From positions 3,161,501-3,225,500 of the forward strand of contig WHVY01000008.1 of the NCBI GenBank assembly GCA_022266195.1: 64,000 bases of DNA, given 5' to 3'. This document shows, in pieces, positions 46,350 to 56,180 of the stretch (its first letter is position 1; the number at the start of each line of letters is the position of its first letter). Origin of the DNA: Tetranychus cinnabarinus (taxonomy: Eukaryota; Arthropoda; Arachnida; Trombidiformes; Tetranychidae). The notes below the pieces were generated by a model, which was not told where the DNA came from, did no database searches, and worked only from the letters and a program-made list of their open reading frames with translations. The translations under genes were made by a program, and so were the position numbers.

Positions 46350-47179
46350 CCCTCTTATGATTAAATTGATGAAAGCAACATCATTGCTCATCGACAAATC
46401 CCCTTCATACAACCCATACAAAAACAGAAACATATACACATAAAATTACTACACAATTGTAAAGAAATCCAAAGCAATGGAGAAACAAATTTTTCTGGGT
46501 AAACCTGTTTAAAAAGATACCCGGCTAATGATGAGCCCGAAGCTGAACAACAAGCATCCGGAGCTGGTGGTCTACTTCCGCCAATTGATTTTGATCAAAT
46601 GTTAGAACTATCTATATATTTTAATATAGTTATAATATATTTATGTGTATAGAGTAAGTGAGAAGGAAAGAGAAAGGGAGTATGAAAAAGAAAAGAAGGA
46701 AGGAAGAAGGCAAAATGCCAGTGAAAGAATCAACCGGAGTTGATGTTTTACTTCTTCAGAAGAGGAACACCACGTGATGAACTGGTAAAGAAAGGTTTAT
46801 CCTTATCAGCCAAATTTTGTTTTTTCTCTCTTTTTTAAAAAAATTACAATACCCATTTAAATCACAAGTTTGACGTATCCAAAACTCATCAAAAAATCAC
46901 CTAATTCATCTAAATGTATTATATAAAAAGACATAAAAGCAACGAAAATTGTGTGATTTGTCTACATAGAAATTTGTAAACAGTTGACATTCGCGACCCT
47001 CAAACGGCATATTAATATTAGTTTGGCTTAATTTATCTAATATTAACTTAAGAAGGAAATTATCACTACATCTGGTTTTGCTATAATTTCCTCCTCCTTA
47101 AATCAATCAGCTGTTTCATAGATGTTAAGTTATCGATCAATACTTGCCATTTAAACTTGTGATACTGTTTGGCTTAAAC
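46350..47179. other. Crk 3' flank and PSTK 5' flank
   Basis: Likely holds the Crk 3' UTR, including an AT-rich near-palindrome around 46611-46645 and a GA-rich tract around 46655-46720. The PSTK promoter should be close to 47000-47150. No gene seen. Confidence 0.5.
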
Positions 47180-48187
47180 ATGAACAGATGTTGTATTGTT
47201 TTAATCAGTGGTCTTCCTGCTTCGGGTAAAACAGTATTCACCACAGCATTGGTAAATTACATGCAACTCAATAAGATTGATATTGATCCGTTTTACATTA
47301 ATTTTGATAAAGTGATTCCATTGGAGGATCAAAAACTTCTTGTGCATCGTGAAGATTCATCTTGGAGGCAATGTAGAAAAGATTTCGTCTCGTCTTGTCA
47401 CAATTTTCTTGAACTTATGTTGAGATCACAAAGCTACTCCAAGGAACAATCAGAACCTTCAACTCAAGGAAAATATTTGAATTCCATCCTCGACCAATTA
47501 TCTCTGGATAAATGTTCCATCCAGAATTACTGTCTAAACAACTCTCGTTTTTGTTTCATCGTCGAAGACAACTTTTATTACAAATCAATGCGAGAAGAAT
47601 TTTTTCGCTTAGCCAAGCAATTTAATATTGGATTCGCCGTCATCTCTTTCAATATTGCAATTGACATTTGTATACAAAGGAATACTCAAAGACCAAATTC
47701 AGTTAACGATGAAATTATTCAGAAAATGGCTCAATTATATGAGAAACCGAAAGCAGATGAATTTGGAATCAGCTATGAGAATAAAGTACAATTGATGGAG
47801 ATTAATTTTGATAATATTAATCACTACGATGACCAATTTATAAAAGCTTTACAAATCATTAACAAAGCTATAGACAATCCAATAGAAAGTCAACCAGATG
47901 AGTCTTTTAATAAACTGTACCGAGATATCAGTAGAAAGATCACAGCTAGTAACTCTTCTCATAGATTCGATAACGTTTTACGTCAATGTGCTAGCAAAAT
48001 AATGACCAATAATCTGATAAAAGTCAACGGCAAGGAATTATCTGTAATCAGAAAAGAATTGTTGAAAAAATTTGGAAACAATCAGCTAGATCTTCCTGTT
48101 GATATTTCTGCCGAAACATCGGAAGAGGTTTTGATGCAGTTATGTTTGGATTTAATTGAACGTGAGCTTGAAAAAAAGGCTAATTAA
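47180..48187 (+). CDS. PSTK: L-seryl-tRNA(Sec) kinase, 335 aa
   Basis: Phosphorylates Ser-tRNA(Sec) to Sep-tRNA(Sec), the step before SepSecS in selenocysteine synthesis; cytosolic. Intronless. P-loop GLPASGKT at residues 11-18; a DKV/DDxx-type region at about 46; the family signature VEDNFYYKSMREEFFRLA at about 132-150 followed by IQRNTQRP; and the EKP motif after the lid. Length close to eukaryotic PSTK (about 350). Start: Met at 47180 directly precedes the P-loop strand; the frame is open farther upstream but has no ATG. Implies that the organism makes selenoproteins. Confidence 0.88.
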   Translation: MNRCCIVLISGLPASGKTVFTTALVNYMQLNKIDIDPFYINFDKVIPLEDQKLLVHREDSSWRQCRKDFVSSCHNFLELMLRSQSYSKEQSEPSTQGKYLNSILDQLSLDKCSIQNYCLNNSRFCFIVEDNFYYKSMREEFFRLAKQFNIGFAVISFNIAIDICIQRNTQRPNSVNDEIIQKMAQLYEKPKADEFGISYENKVQLMEINFDNINHYDDQFIKALQIINKAIDNPIESQPDESFNKLYRDISRKITASNSSHRFDNVLRQCASKIMTNNLIKVNGKELSVIRKELLKKFGNNQLDLPVDISAETSEEVLMQLCLDLIERELEKKAN

Positions 48188-48842
48188 CGTAAAACAAAAT
48201 TCAGAATCGTCTGATCAGAGATAAATATGATCCATGATATTGAAATATAATTTATCGTAGAATCTAAAACTCGATATCCGTTGTTTGCTGATTAATTTCG
48301 TGTTTTCTATCTTTATAATCTCACAGCAATCATCACCTGATCGTTTTGATGGCCTGATAATTGAGTGTCATCACATTTTCAGTTAACATAAAGACGAATG
48401 ATAAAGTTCAATCGAAATCAAATTTTGTTAATTTTCCAAGATTTTTTTCTCATTACAAAAGTTGATTTAGAAATACTTTTCTAGAGTTTCAAATGACTAA
48501 TGAAACTACAATTGTGAGATAATTTTTCAAAAATTTGACCTGCAATTGTTTAAAATTAAATTTTGTTTGCAATAGTTCAGTTAGAAGGGTAATAAGTCAA
48601 ATCGTAATTTATTTTAGAGACTTTTAAACTTGAATACAAGATATAAAGTAATTTCGCGTGGGAAAATGATTCGAGATTCATCAATTAAAATGAATTGATT
48701 TTTGGTGTTTTAATATACATTGATAAGATCAAGCTTGGATTCTTTGATTGCTTTAAAAAGATGTACAAACAGACAGAAAATACATTGTAAAAAAAGCTCT
48801 GTCCAGGAAAAGTTGATTGGATAGGAAATGATTAAATGTATT
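48188..48842. other. Shared 3' flank of PSTK and CDC6 (convergent)
   Basis: AT-rich with no recognisable gene, repeat or RNA. Confidence 0.5.
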
Positions 48843-50436
48843 TTATAGAATTAGTGGAATTTGGTTCATTAAATTTTTTATAAGCGATTTTTCTGCAAGC
48901 CGCTGAGCAACTTCATCCTCATTCACAGATAATGAAATTTTGGTTAAACGCATTTCTCGAGCTTGTTTTATCCTTACAAGTCCAAGAGACTCGAGAATCT
49001 GACATATACAGAGAAAGTCAGAATTGCTGATCAAAGTTGAGGTTATTTTACATTTGTCGCAGGCTTTTACGAACAATCTATACAGCATCGGGATAACGAT
49101 TTCTTTGTTCTTTTTCTCTTTTCCATAACAAAGTATGCAGCATAAAATTACTTGTTGATGAAGAGTCAAATCCGCAACACTTTCTTCCTTAAATAATTTG
49201 TTTCCAAACACTGAGTTCAATATAGATATGATGTGTCTTGGTTCAACTAAAGGTTTGTCAAAATTTTCTTTGCGTGGAGATCTCCTGATTCCTAATCTCG
49301 GAGACATTTTCGGTGACATCCTTGAGGTCATTCTTGGTGACATTCTCGGAGATTTTCTTGGTGAGCCCATATTGTTTCCATCATCTGCAGTGGCAGTAAG
49401 ACCTAATTGATAAGAGTATTTTTCTCGTTCCGCCATTTCAATTGCTTGTCGACAGATATCCAAAGCTTTTCTGGCATCTCCACTGTACGATGAAACTTTG
49501 CGAGCACATAAGTCGAGTGCAGGCTTTGAGATTAGATCACAGGTTTTTGAAAGGTATTTGAGCCTAGATTGGATGATGTCAACTAGCTGATCCTTACTAT
49601 AAGGTCGGAAAGAGACCTTCTTGACACAATTCATTTCAAAGGAGCACATTTTTGTTAGACTTGAAGAAGTGATGGTATTAGCAATACCGATTAAAATTAA
49701 CTTTGATTTTTTCGCTCTGGGCCAATCCAACATAGTATCGACCAGATCTTTGTCCAGTTTGTCAATTTCGTCGATTATTAAGATAACCATTTTTTTGGAG
49801 GCAACAATATAGTTTTCAATTGAACCAATTATTTTGTCTCGATATCTAAACAGTAAAGATTTAAATTATAAAAAGCTGTTCACAATTTTCAATTTAGATT
49901 ACTAAAGCTTACCTAGTCGAGTCTTTAATACCAAGATCTTTAGCAATCTTGGAGTAGATCATGGTGCCTTTTCTAAAGTCCATTGAGTTGTATGGAAGAA
50001 TGGTGAGTGTGTATTGATTAGAGAGTTTTGACACAATTGAAAGTACTGACATCGATTTACCAGTTCCAGGAGGACCAGAGACAAAGATTGTAGAAGATTC
50101 ATGTTCTAGAATACAATCTTCAAGAAAACCAGATAATTCAGTAATCTCTTTATCTCTACCCACAATACCATCTACAGCACCTATTGACAGGAGTCTTTTA
50201 GCTTCAGCTATCGGGTTAGTTATCGGTGGTGAACTGATGAAGGTATCCATGTAGATATCAGGTTCAGGGGAAGGCGGAGGTGAGTCATCATAGCCGTTAA
50301 ATTCATCCAACAAGTTCCGAGCAACTCTCCTTTTAATAGGAGTTACATTGGAACGTTTTCTGGTCACTGGTGCTTTTATTGGTGAATCCTCTGGTTTATG
50401 TCTTTTAAGAGATCTGTTTCTTGTTTCAACTACCAT
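48843..50436 (-). CDS. CDC6: CDC6 replication-licensing ATPase, 508 aa
   Basis: AAA+ ATPase that joins ORC at origins and loads MCM2-7 in G1; nuclear. Exons 50436-49913 and 49845-48843 with a 67 nt intron, phase 2. Basic N-terminus with CDK-type sites (DSPIK, TPIKRR); Walker A GPPGTGKS at 121-128; Walker B IIDEID at about 199-204; sensor 1 region LILIGIANT and WPRAKKSK, which favour CDC6 over ORC1; sensor 2 SGDARKALDICRQAIEMAE; and a winged-helix C-terminus ending EKSLIKNLMNQIP. Between the ATPase and winged-helix parts sits a repeated SPR/SPK insert (residues about 335-367). Vertebrate CDC6 is about 560 aa. Confidence 0.92.
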
Positions 50437-50959
50437 GTTGATATTTAATTAAGACACTCAGTTAAAATGGATTAAAATGTAAAATAAAAATTAAATAATG
50501 ACACACAAATAAATAATTAAAAGGCTTTGTTTAAAAGTACAAGAAAACTAAAGATCTTGGTTTTAAACCACTGACTTGACTTAAATGGATAAACTGGCGC
50601 GAAGATTCTCGCGGTCACATAAACAACAGATTCTTCCCTCTCTTTGACTCCCTTTGTCAATCTCCCTCCTTGCTTTAGCTAACTCCATAGATGGTGCTAC
50701 TGGCACATTGTGTACATTTTTTACCATTGATTTTTAAAGCTAAAAATGATGAATAAATCTACTTCTTAATTGTTTAATAGATGTTGATTAACAGTCCAAT
50801 TTGATTTATAAATTGGCTAAAAATTAATTACAAGGTTTGTAAGTCTCATGTTTTACCTGTCATTGTTATTGTTAAACATTTAGAATTGCTGTTTTTCTAA
50901 TTTAATTTCCTCATACTTTGTTGCTATTTTTTTAGTTATTGATTTAACTCGTTGTTGTC
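50437..50959. promoter_or_regulatory. Divergent promoter region between CDC6 and SRD5A3
   Basis: 523 nt between two outward-facing start codons. A GCGCGAA motif at 50597-50602 (within CTGGCGCGAAGATT) resembles an E2F site (TTSSCGC/GCGCGAA type) and lies about 160 nt upstream of CDC6, a classic E2F target. The motif is seen; the function is inference. Confidence 0.4.
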
Positions 50960-52190
50960 ATGACGTTATTCATTGTTTTATGGTTAATTGCATCCTTGGT
51001 CATTGGTCTATTTGGTTTGATTCTATTTTTTGATGGTAAAAAGTTGCCACCTTGGCTTACAGTAATCTATAAGTATGGTAAATTGCTCCGTGATTTGAAC
51101 AATGAGGAGCGATCAGTCTCTGGCTTACTACTTATCAGATGCATTCAAGTTCCTAAAAGGTATGTTTTATATCTTGCTTTCATCTTTTTTCAGAATATTC
51201 TTGCTGTATCTTTGTGGTCAACTTATTGAAATTTATCTTTCTCATTCTTCTAGATATTTCTCACATTTTTATGGCATCGCTGTGATACTTCATTTAATAG
51301 TGCTGTTGTCCAGTTTATTTCATGTGGATAGTGTACGTCAAATCCTCAATACACCATTGAATCTTCTTTTTGGCGCTTATAAATATGGTTAGTTATATCA
51401 TTATGAATGAGATTGTTATAGTTACTCAGATTTTTTCAATACACACTAATCTGAATCTTATTTATCTCAACTAGATGGCGTCAACGTTTATTTATTTTTC
51501 CTTCTCTCCATGATTCACATTTTTCGGCGGTTCATTGAAAGTGTCTTTATCGCTGTTCCATCATTTGCGAAGATTAATCTGATTCATTATTTAACTGGCA
51601 TTGGATTTTATATAAGCATAGCTTTGTACAATGCTAATAACTTATTTTCCACAGTCTTAATCACTCAAGGTTCGATCAATTATTCGCTTATGTTCATTTT
51701 CAAAATCAGTCTAATTATTGTCACCATTTCTCTTCATTTAGATCGTCCCTATCTCTATACCGTTGGATTGATTTTTTATGTGATTGGCCAAGTCCTTCAA
51801 TTCCATAGTCACAAAATTTTATCCGAATTAAGAAGAAGAAATGGTAAATTTTGATCAATTATTCAAATTAACTTGAAAATCATTAGCATTGAAAGTTTTA
51901 CATTTACATCTGAATTTTTTTTTTCAGATAAACCAAGAGGAAAAGCTGGTTACTACCTTCCACACGGAGGCTTATTTGAATTTGTATCATGTCCAAACTA
52001 TTTCTCTGAATTAGTAATTTATTCTGGACTATACATGTTGACTAATTTAAATGCCAACTGGTTGGCTATATTGATTTGGGTTTATTCTAATCAGATTGTG
52101 GCATCTTTGCTAAACCATAAATGGTACAAACAAGCCTTTGGAAGTCGATATCCGGCCCGAAGAAAAGCGATTATCCCTTATATTCTGTAA
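50960..52190 (+). CDS. SRD5A3: Polyprenol reductase / steroid 5-alpha reductase 3, 321 aa
   Basis: ER membrane reductase converting polyprenol to dolichol for N-glycosylation (SRD5A3/DFG10 group). Exons 50960-51159, 51254-51387, 51475-51843, 51928-52190, in phase. Multiple hydrophobic helices; VPKRYFSHFY at exon 1/2 matches the vertebrate VPKRYFSHFY block; RRFIESVFI matches the LRRLFE helix; FHSHKIL in place of the SAHQYKCHVIL element; GKAGYYLPHGGLFEFVSCPNYFSELVIY and NHKWYKQAFGSRYPARRKAIIPYIL are the C-terminal reductase signature. Length matches the human enzyme (318). Confidence 0.93.
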
Positions 52191-52260
52191 TTTAATCTGC
52201 AAATCTATTATTCAATACCAATTTCGCACACGTTACTGTTTCATTTCCAACTTTTAACTT

Positions 52261-52266
52261 AATAAA
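52261..52266 (+). terminator. Polyadenylation signal AATAAA
   Basis: 71 nt past the SRD5A3 stop. Confidence 0.65.
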
Positions 52267-52599
52267 ATAAACATTATTTTTCATTCAATTGTTTTTACTT
52301 TATTATTAATAGTTAGCAGAAAAGGTTCTTTAGAATCTTCACTTTTATATCTATCTTACAAGGAATAGTTCCGAACATCACAATGGAATGATGATTCAAA
52401 TGTGGGATTTTAATAAATGTCTATTAAAATCAAACAATTAAATTTTTTCAGAAGAAAGGCGAAAAATGCTGGAATCGAAAAGGTGGCAGCTAGTTTTGTT
52501 ATATTGGTCTTTGACGAGACTCAATCTACCGATAGCCACCACTGAAATCTCGATATCGATTTTTCAATTCTTGGGGTTCCGTAGTAAAAAGAAACAATT

Positions 52600-53114
52600 A
52601 TCACATTTGTGCACAAAATGACACAAATGGTCAAAAACGGGTGAAAATTTATTTCTTTAAAATTTAAACTCCTTTAGTTTATGAGAACTAAAAAACTCTG
52701 TCTATTCGTACGATTTGAAGATTCTTCATATCAACAGTTTTCGAGAAAATTGAGGTCAAAGTTTAAAACTTCGATCGCTTTTTGTACAATAATAAAAGCA
52801 GATTTTTTTACGAAATTCATTTTGCTGATTTAACTTTTGATGATCAAACATAAAATGCACTTATTTTGAGAAATAAAACTTTTCTTTTCCTGTAAATCAG
52901 ATCACTTCGATTTTCAGTTAAAACGATCGTTCTCTTTGACCATCAACGCTAGCGAGCTGAAACTTATTATTTGTCCATGAATAATGTTGGTACTCATCAT
53001 AAATTAAATAATTTTTCATGGTTATCAGTAGTTCTCTTGATTTTGGCCATTGGCCTCAAAACTTTGAACCGCGATATTTCGAGTATGATATCACCTACAA
53101 TCACTATTCTTTGG
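52600..53114 (-). repeat. Interspersed repeat, copy 1 (includes left arm of inverted repeat)
   Basis: About 515 nt homologous, in opposite orientation, to copies 2 and 3 downstream. Its inner 290 nt (52825-53114) is the left arm of an inverted repeat. No protein frame, no transposase, and no clear terminal repeats of the element as a whole. Unclassified. Confidence 0.8.
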
Positions 53115-53651
53115 CCAAATATTAGGTATTATCATGGGCTGTAATAGCATATGACTGAATACCAAATAAAACCTGAGCTATTTCGTTTAATAATGAAGAT
53201 GCTTCTAACTGATAAGATTTGTGTTTGGTTACCATTCAACTTGATATATCAAGTCTAAAGTCTGGCAACATAAATAACCAAATGCTATAACTTATTTTGA
53301 AGAACTTTGAATAATTTGATATTTCAATATATTATAGTACATAATGAGATCTAATGTTTGACCAAAGAATAGTGATTGTAGGTGATATCATACTCGAAAT
53401 ATCGCGGTTCAAAGTTTTGAGGCCAATGGCCAAAATCAAGAGAACTACTGATAACCATGAAAAATTATTTAATTTATGATGAGTACCAACATTATTCATG
53501 GACAAATAATAAGTTTCAGCTCGCTAGCGTTGATGGTCAAAGAGAACGATCGTTTTAACTGAAAATCGAAGTGATCTGATTTACAGGAAAAGAAAAGTTT
53601 TATTTCTCAAAATAAGTGCATTTTATGTTTGATCATCAAAAGTTAAATCAG
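52825..53651. repeat. Inverted repeat with two identical 290 bp arms
   Basis: Left arm 52825-53114, right arm 53362-53651, loop 53115-53361 (247 nt). I compared the reverse complement of the right arm with the left arm line by line and found no mismatch. If transcribed it would fold into a very long RNA hairpin. No gene overlaps it. The family has a third, diverged copy at 54030-54580. Confidence 0.92.
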
Positions 53652-53750
53652 TAACATGACTTCAAGTGAACCATGAGCTTTCATAGGTGTACAAAAGGCG
53701 ATCGAAGTTCCGACTTTGACCTCGATTTTCTCGAAAACTGTCCATTGGAT
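53362..53750 (+). repeat. Interspersed repeat, copy 2 (includes right arm)
   Basis: Beyond the perfect arm (53652 onward) the match to copy 1 drops sharply: 53652-53686 does not align well, then GTACAAAAGGCGATCGAAGT...TTTGACCTCGATTTTCTCGAAAACTGT (53691-53744) aligns again with several substitutions. Confidence 0.75.
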
Positions 53751-54029
53751 AAAGTATTTAATAGCTGCAATGGATTCAGTTTTTATGCCGATACAAATTC
53801 AACCAAGTCTCAACTCTTTACTCAAATACTCGAGCTTTACACAGTCCTCTTTGCATTTGATTTATAAGTTTAACCAGAAAATTGCTGCATTTGCCAAGAA
53901 ATGGGTTAATATGAGTTTGTTTTGTTAAATAAGTTGTTTCTCGTGCATTTACAGCCCAAATATTATGTCCCGAATGCGCTAATGAAAAGTTTTTAAATTG
54001 CATTGAATTATTATTTAGCAAATAATCAA
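53751..54029. other. Unassigned AT-rich sequence between repeat copies
   Basis: Short open frames overlap on both strands but have no protein character. Nothing recognised. Confidence 0.4.
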
Positions 54030-54580
54030 TTTGGTGAAAGAATGATTGCTGTAGGTTATGCCATTCTCGGAATATCGTGGTTCAAAGTTTAAAGACAAAT
54101 GGCCAAAATAAATAAAACTGTTGTTAAATTGTTTAAAGTATTTTGTCCATCGTGTGTACCATCAATTTTTATATACAAAGGATAAGTTTCAGCTCGCTAA
54201 CTCTTATGGCCACAGCATACGGTCGGTTTAGCTGTAAGTTAAACTTTATCTGTTTTGCAAAAACACGAAAGTTTATTTCACGAAATAAGTGCATTTCATG
54301 GTTGTCCATCAAAAGTTAAATCAGCAAAATGAATTTCGTAAAAAAAATCTGCTTTTATTATTGTACAAAAAGCGATCGATGTTTCAAACTTTGACCTCAA
54401 TTTTCTCGAAAACTGTTGATATGAAGAATCTTCAAATCGCACGAATAGACAGAGTTTTCATATCTCTACAAAACCTATGAGTCTAAATTTGAAAAAATAC
54501 ATTTTTACCCGTTTTCTTCTCGTTTTCTCTCAGGGTTTTGTCAATTTGTGCATCAATGTGATCTTTCTGTTAATTTTGTC
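54030..54580 (+). repeat. Interspersed repeat, copy 3, diverged
   Basis: Aligns over most of its length to the reverse complement of 52600-53114, with many substitutions and small indels. Shared islands include AAGTTTCAGCTCGCTA and AAAAGTTAAATCAGCAAAATGAATTTCGTA. It carries the outer part that copy 2 has partly lost. Confidence 0.75.
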
Positions 54581-54845
54581 TTTTTTAGTAACAACCTTTT
54601 CCTCGACTCATTTGTAGGCTTAGTGATGCATAATTTCAATTCCTAACTATATTGTGCGAATAAAAAATGAATAGATTCGAGGGTCAATGGAATTGAATAA
54701 AGCAGAACCATTAGAAACAATAAGAAACGAAAATAAATCAACGAATTTATGCATAAAAATGATGTTATCAATTAAATTTATTGTTTACTAGCGTTTGAAC
54801 AACTTTGATCTTGCATTCATTACTCAAATATGACTCCAGAAATAA

Positions 54846-56180
54846 CTAATATTTTTTTACAATTATGACATGAGTTATCCTGAAATACAAATTTTCACCA
54901 ATCAGACTAAGAATGCAAATCGGAATGAAGTATAAGAAGTACTTAAAAAGTAGCTCGTAATTCTGCATATCTAGTTCATCAAAGCTGTACAAAGCAGGAT
55001 GAAAACTGATGGAAGTTTTGTGTAAACAGCCGTGCGTTTCATGAAGAAGCAGTGCTCTATCCAGCAACTTCTCATAAAAATGTTTCCATTTACGTTGAAA
55101 ATAAAACTCGAAGCCACCTTCAAATTGCTTCTCGTGTAATAGATTGATAACCTTGGTAGCATGAAGAGGCAGCTTTGAATTTAATACAGAAAACAATAGA
55201 TAGACGGGGAATGATCTTTTTGCCGAATACCATTGAGGTGCTGGTGAATCCGGCAAAACATTACAATAGCTCAATTGTATGTTATCAGCCTCTTCTTCAG
55301 TAATAATAAAAACATAATTTTCTATGATCGATTCTTTTTCCAATTCAGCGACAAAATCTCCAGCCGGCTTGTACTGTCCTCGCCTTAGTACCTCTTGTTT
55401 AGCTAGTTTAGGACCGTTCTCCACCATGATTTTGCATAAAGGCTCTTCCATCCACAACGGCAGCCTATCGCTTCTTGCCACATCTTCCAGGGAATCAATT
55501 GTTTTGATGGGCGCACTAGATGCAAGATCGGTTTTGAAGGAACTGGAATAGAGTGCTATTGTGAAAAATAGAGTGAACATGATTGACAGCCAAACGAATC
55601 GCAGAGAGTGATTGTAGAAAAGAGCACTTCTTGATATATCTTGAAGAAGAATGGTTCCAACCAAAGACCAAATGATCGATGGAGAACTGGATCTAATGTC
55701 ACAAAATTTATATTTAAAGTACCACAGAAGGAAAGGAATTGAAAAAAGAAAGAGATAAAGAAATGTCAAGAATATAATTGCTTCTGTGGTGAAAATTGAT
55801 AGGGATTTGACGACATCTTCACGAATTATTCCAACTTTGGGCAAAGCTGATGTTATGGTACAAGAAACATCACTTAACACTGATCCTGGTTTAAGTCCAG
55901 TGATTGAGTCAGGAATTGTTGCGAACGAATATGATTTCTCACCAAAATCAACTTCACCTTGTTGGATTAGTCCAATCAGACCAGTACAATTAGCAAGATC
56001 ACAGTTTCCATAAGAACGCTGATCATGCAAAACAACAGTGTAATTAATCGAATCATACAATTCCAGTTGTTTATTATAATATTCACCAATCCCACCGGTA
56101 AATTTATGTTTGATTGGATTATAGACTGCGGTTGGCGTCCTATCGATAAAACCAATTTTGAACTGAAAATTTAGATTCAT
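54846..56180 (-). CDS. Ionotropic-receptor-like membrane protein, about 444 aa
   Basis: Divergent member of the ionotropic glutamate receptor / chemosensory IR superfamily. Order: an S1-type ligand-binding half (FKIGFIDRTPTAVYNP...GGIGEYYNKQLEL; GLIGLIQQGEVDFG), TM1 (about 128-153), a short pore-loop region (SPSIIWSLVGTILLQDIS), TM2 (about 192-213), then LYSSSFKTDLASS where iGluRs have SYTANLAAF, an S2-type half, and TM3 near the C-terminus (about 415-435). Acts at the plasma membrane. The start is uncertain: the first Met lies in TCTAAATTTTCAG, a good splice acceptor, so the true protein may have an upstream exon adding an N-terminal domain. Confidence 0.7.
   Translation of the reverse strand: MNLNFQFKIGFIDRTPTAVYNPIKHKFTGGIGEYYNKQLELYDSINYTVVLHDQRSYGNCDLANCTGLIGLIQQGEVDFGEKSYSFATIPDSITGLKPGSVLSDVSCTITSALPKVGIIREDVVKSLSIFTTEAIIFLTFLYLFLFSIPFLLWYFKYKFCDIRSSSPSIIWSLVGTILLQDISRSALFYNHSLRFVWLSIMFTLFFTIALYSSSFKTDLASSAPIKTIDSLEDVARSDRLPLWMEEPLCKIMVENGPKLAKQEVLRRGQYKPAGDFVAELEKESIIENYVFIITEEEADNIQLSYCNVLPDSPAPQWYSAKRSFPVYLLFSVLNSKLPLHATKVINLLHEKQFEGGFEFYFQRKWKHFYEKLLDRALLLHETHGCLHKTSISFHPALYSFDELDMQNYELLFKYFLYFIPICILSLIGENLYFRITHVIIVKKY

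Noticed and set aside
46611..46645. AT-rich near-palindrome after Crk, possible regulatory hairpin
   Set aside because: Almost pure A/T, expected by chance in an AT-rich 3' UTR.
53673..54480. Small overlapping frames on both strands in the repeat cluster
   Set aside because: They fall in diverged repeat copies, share no conserved frame between copies, and look like chance.
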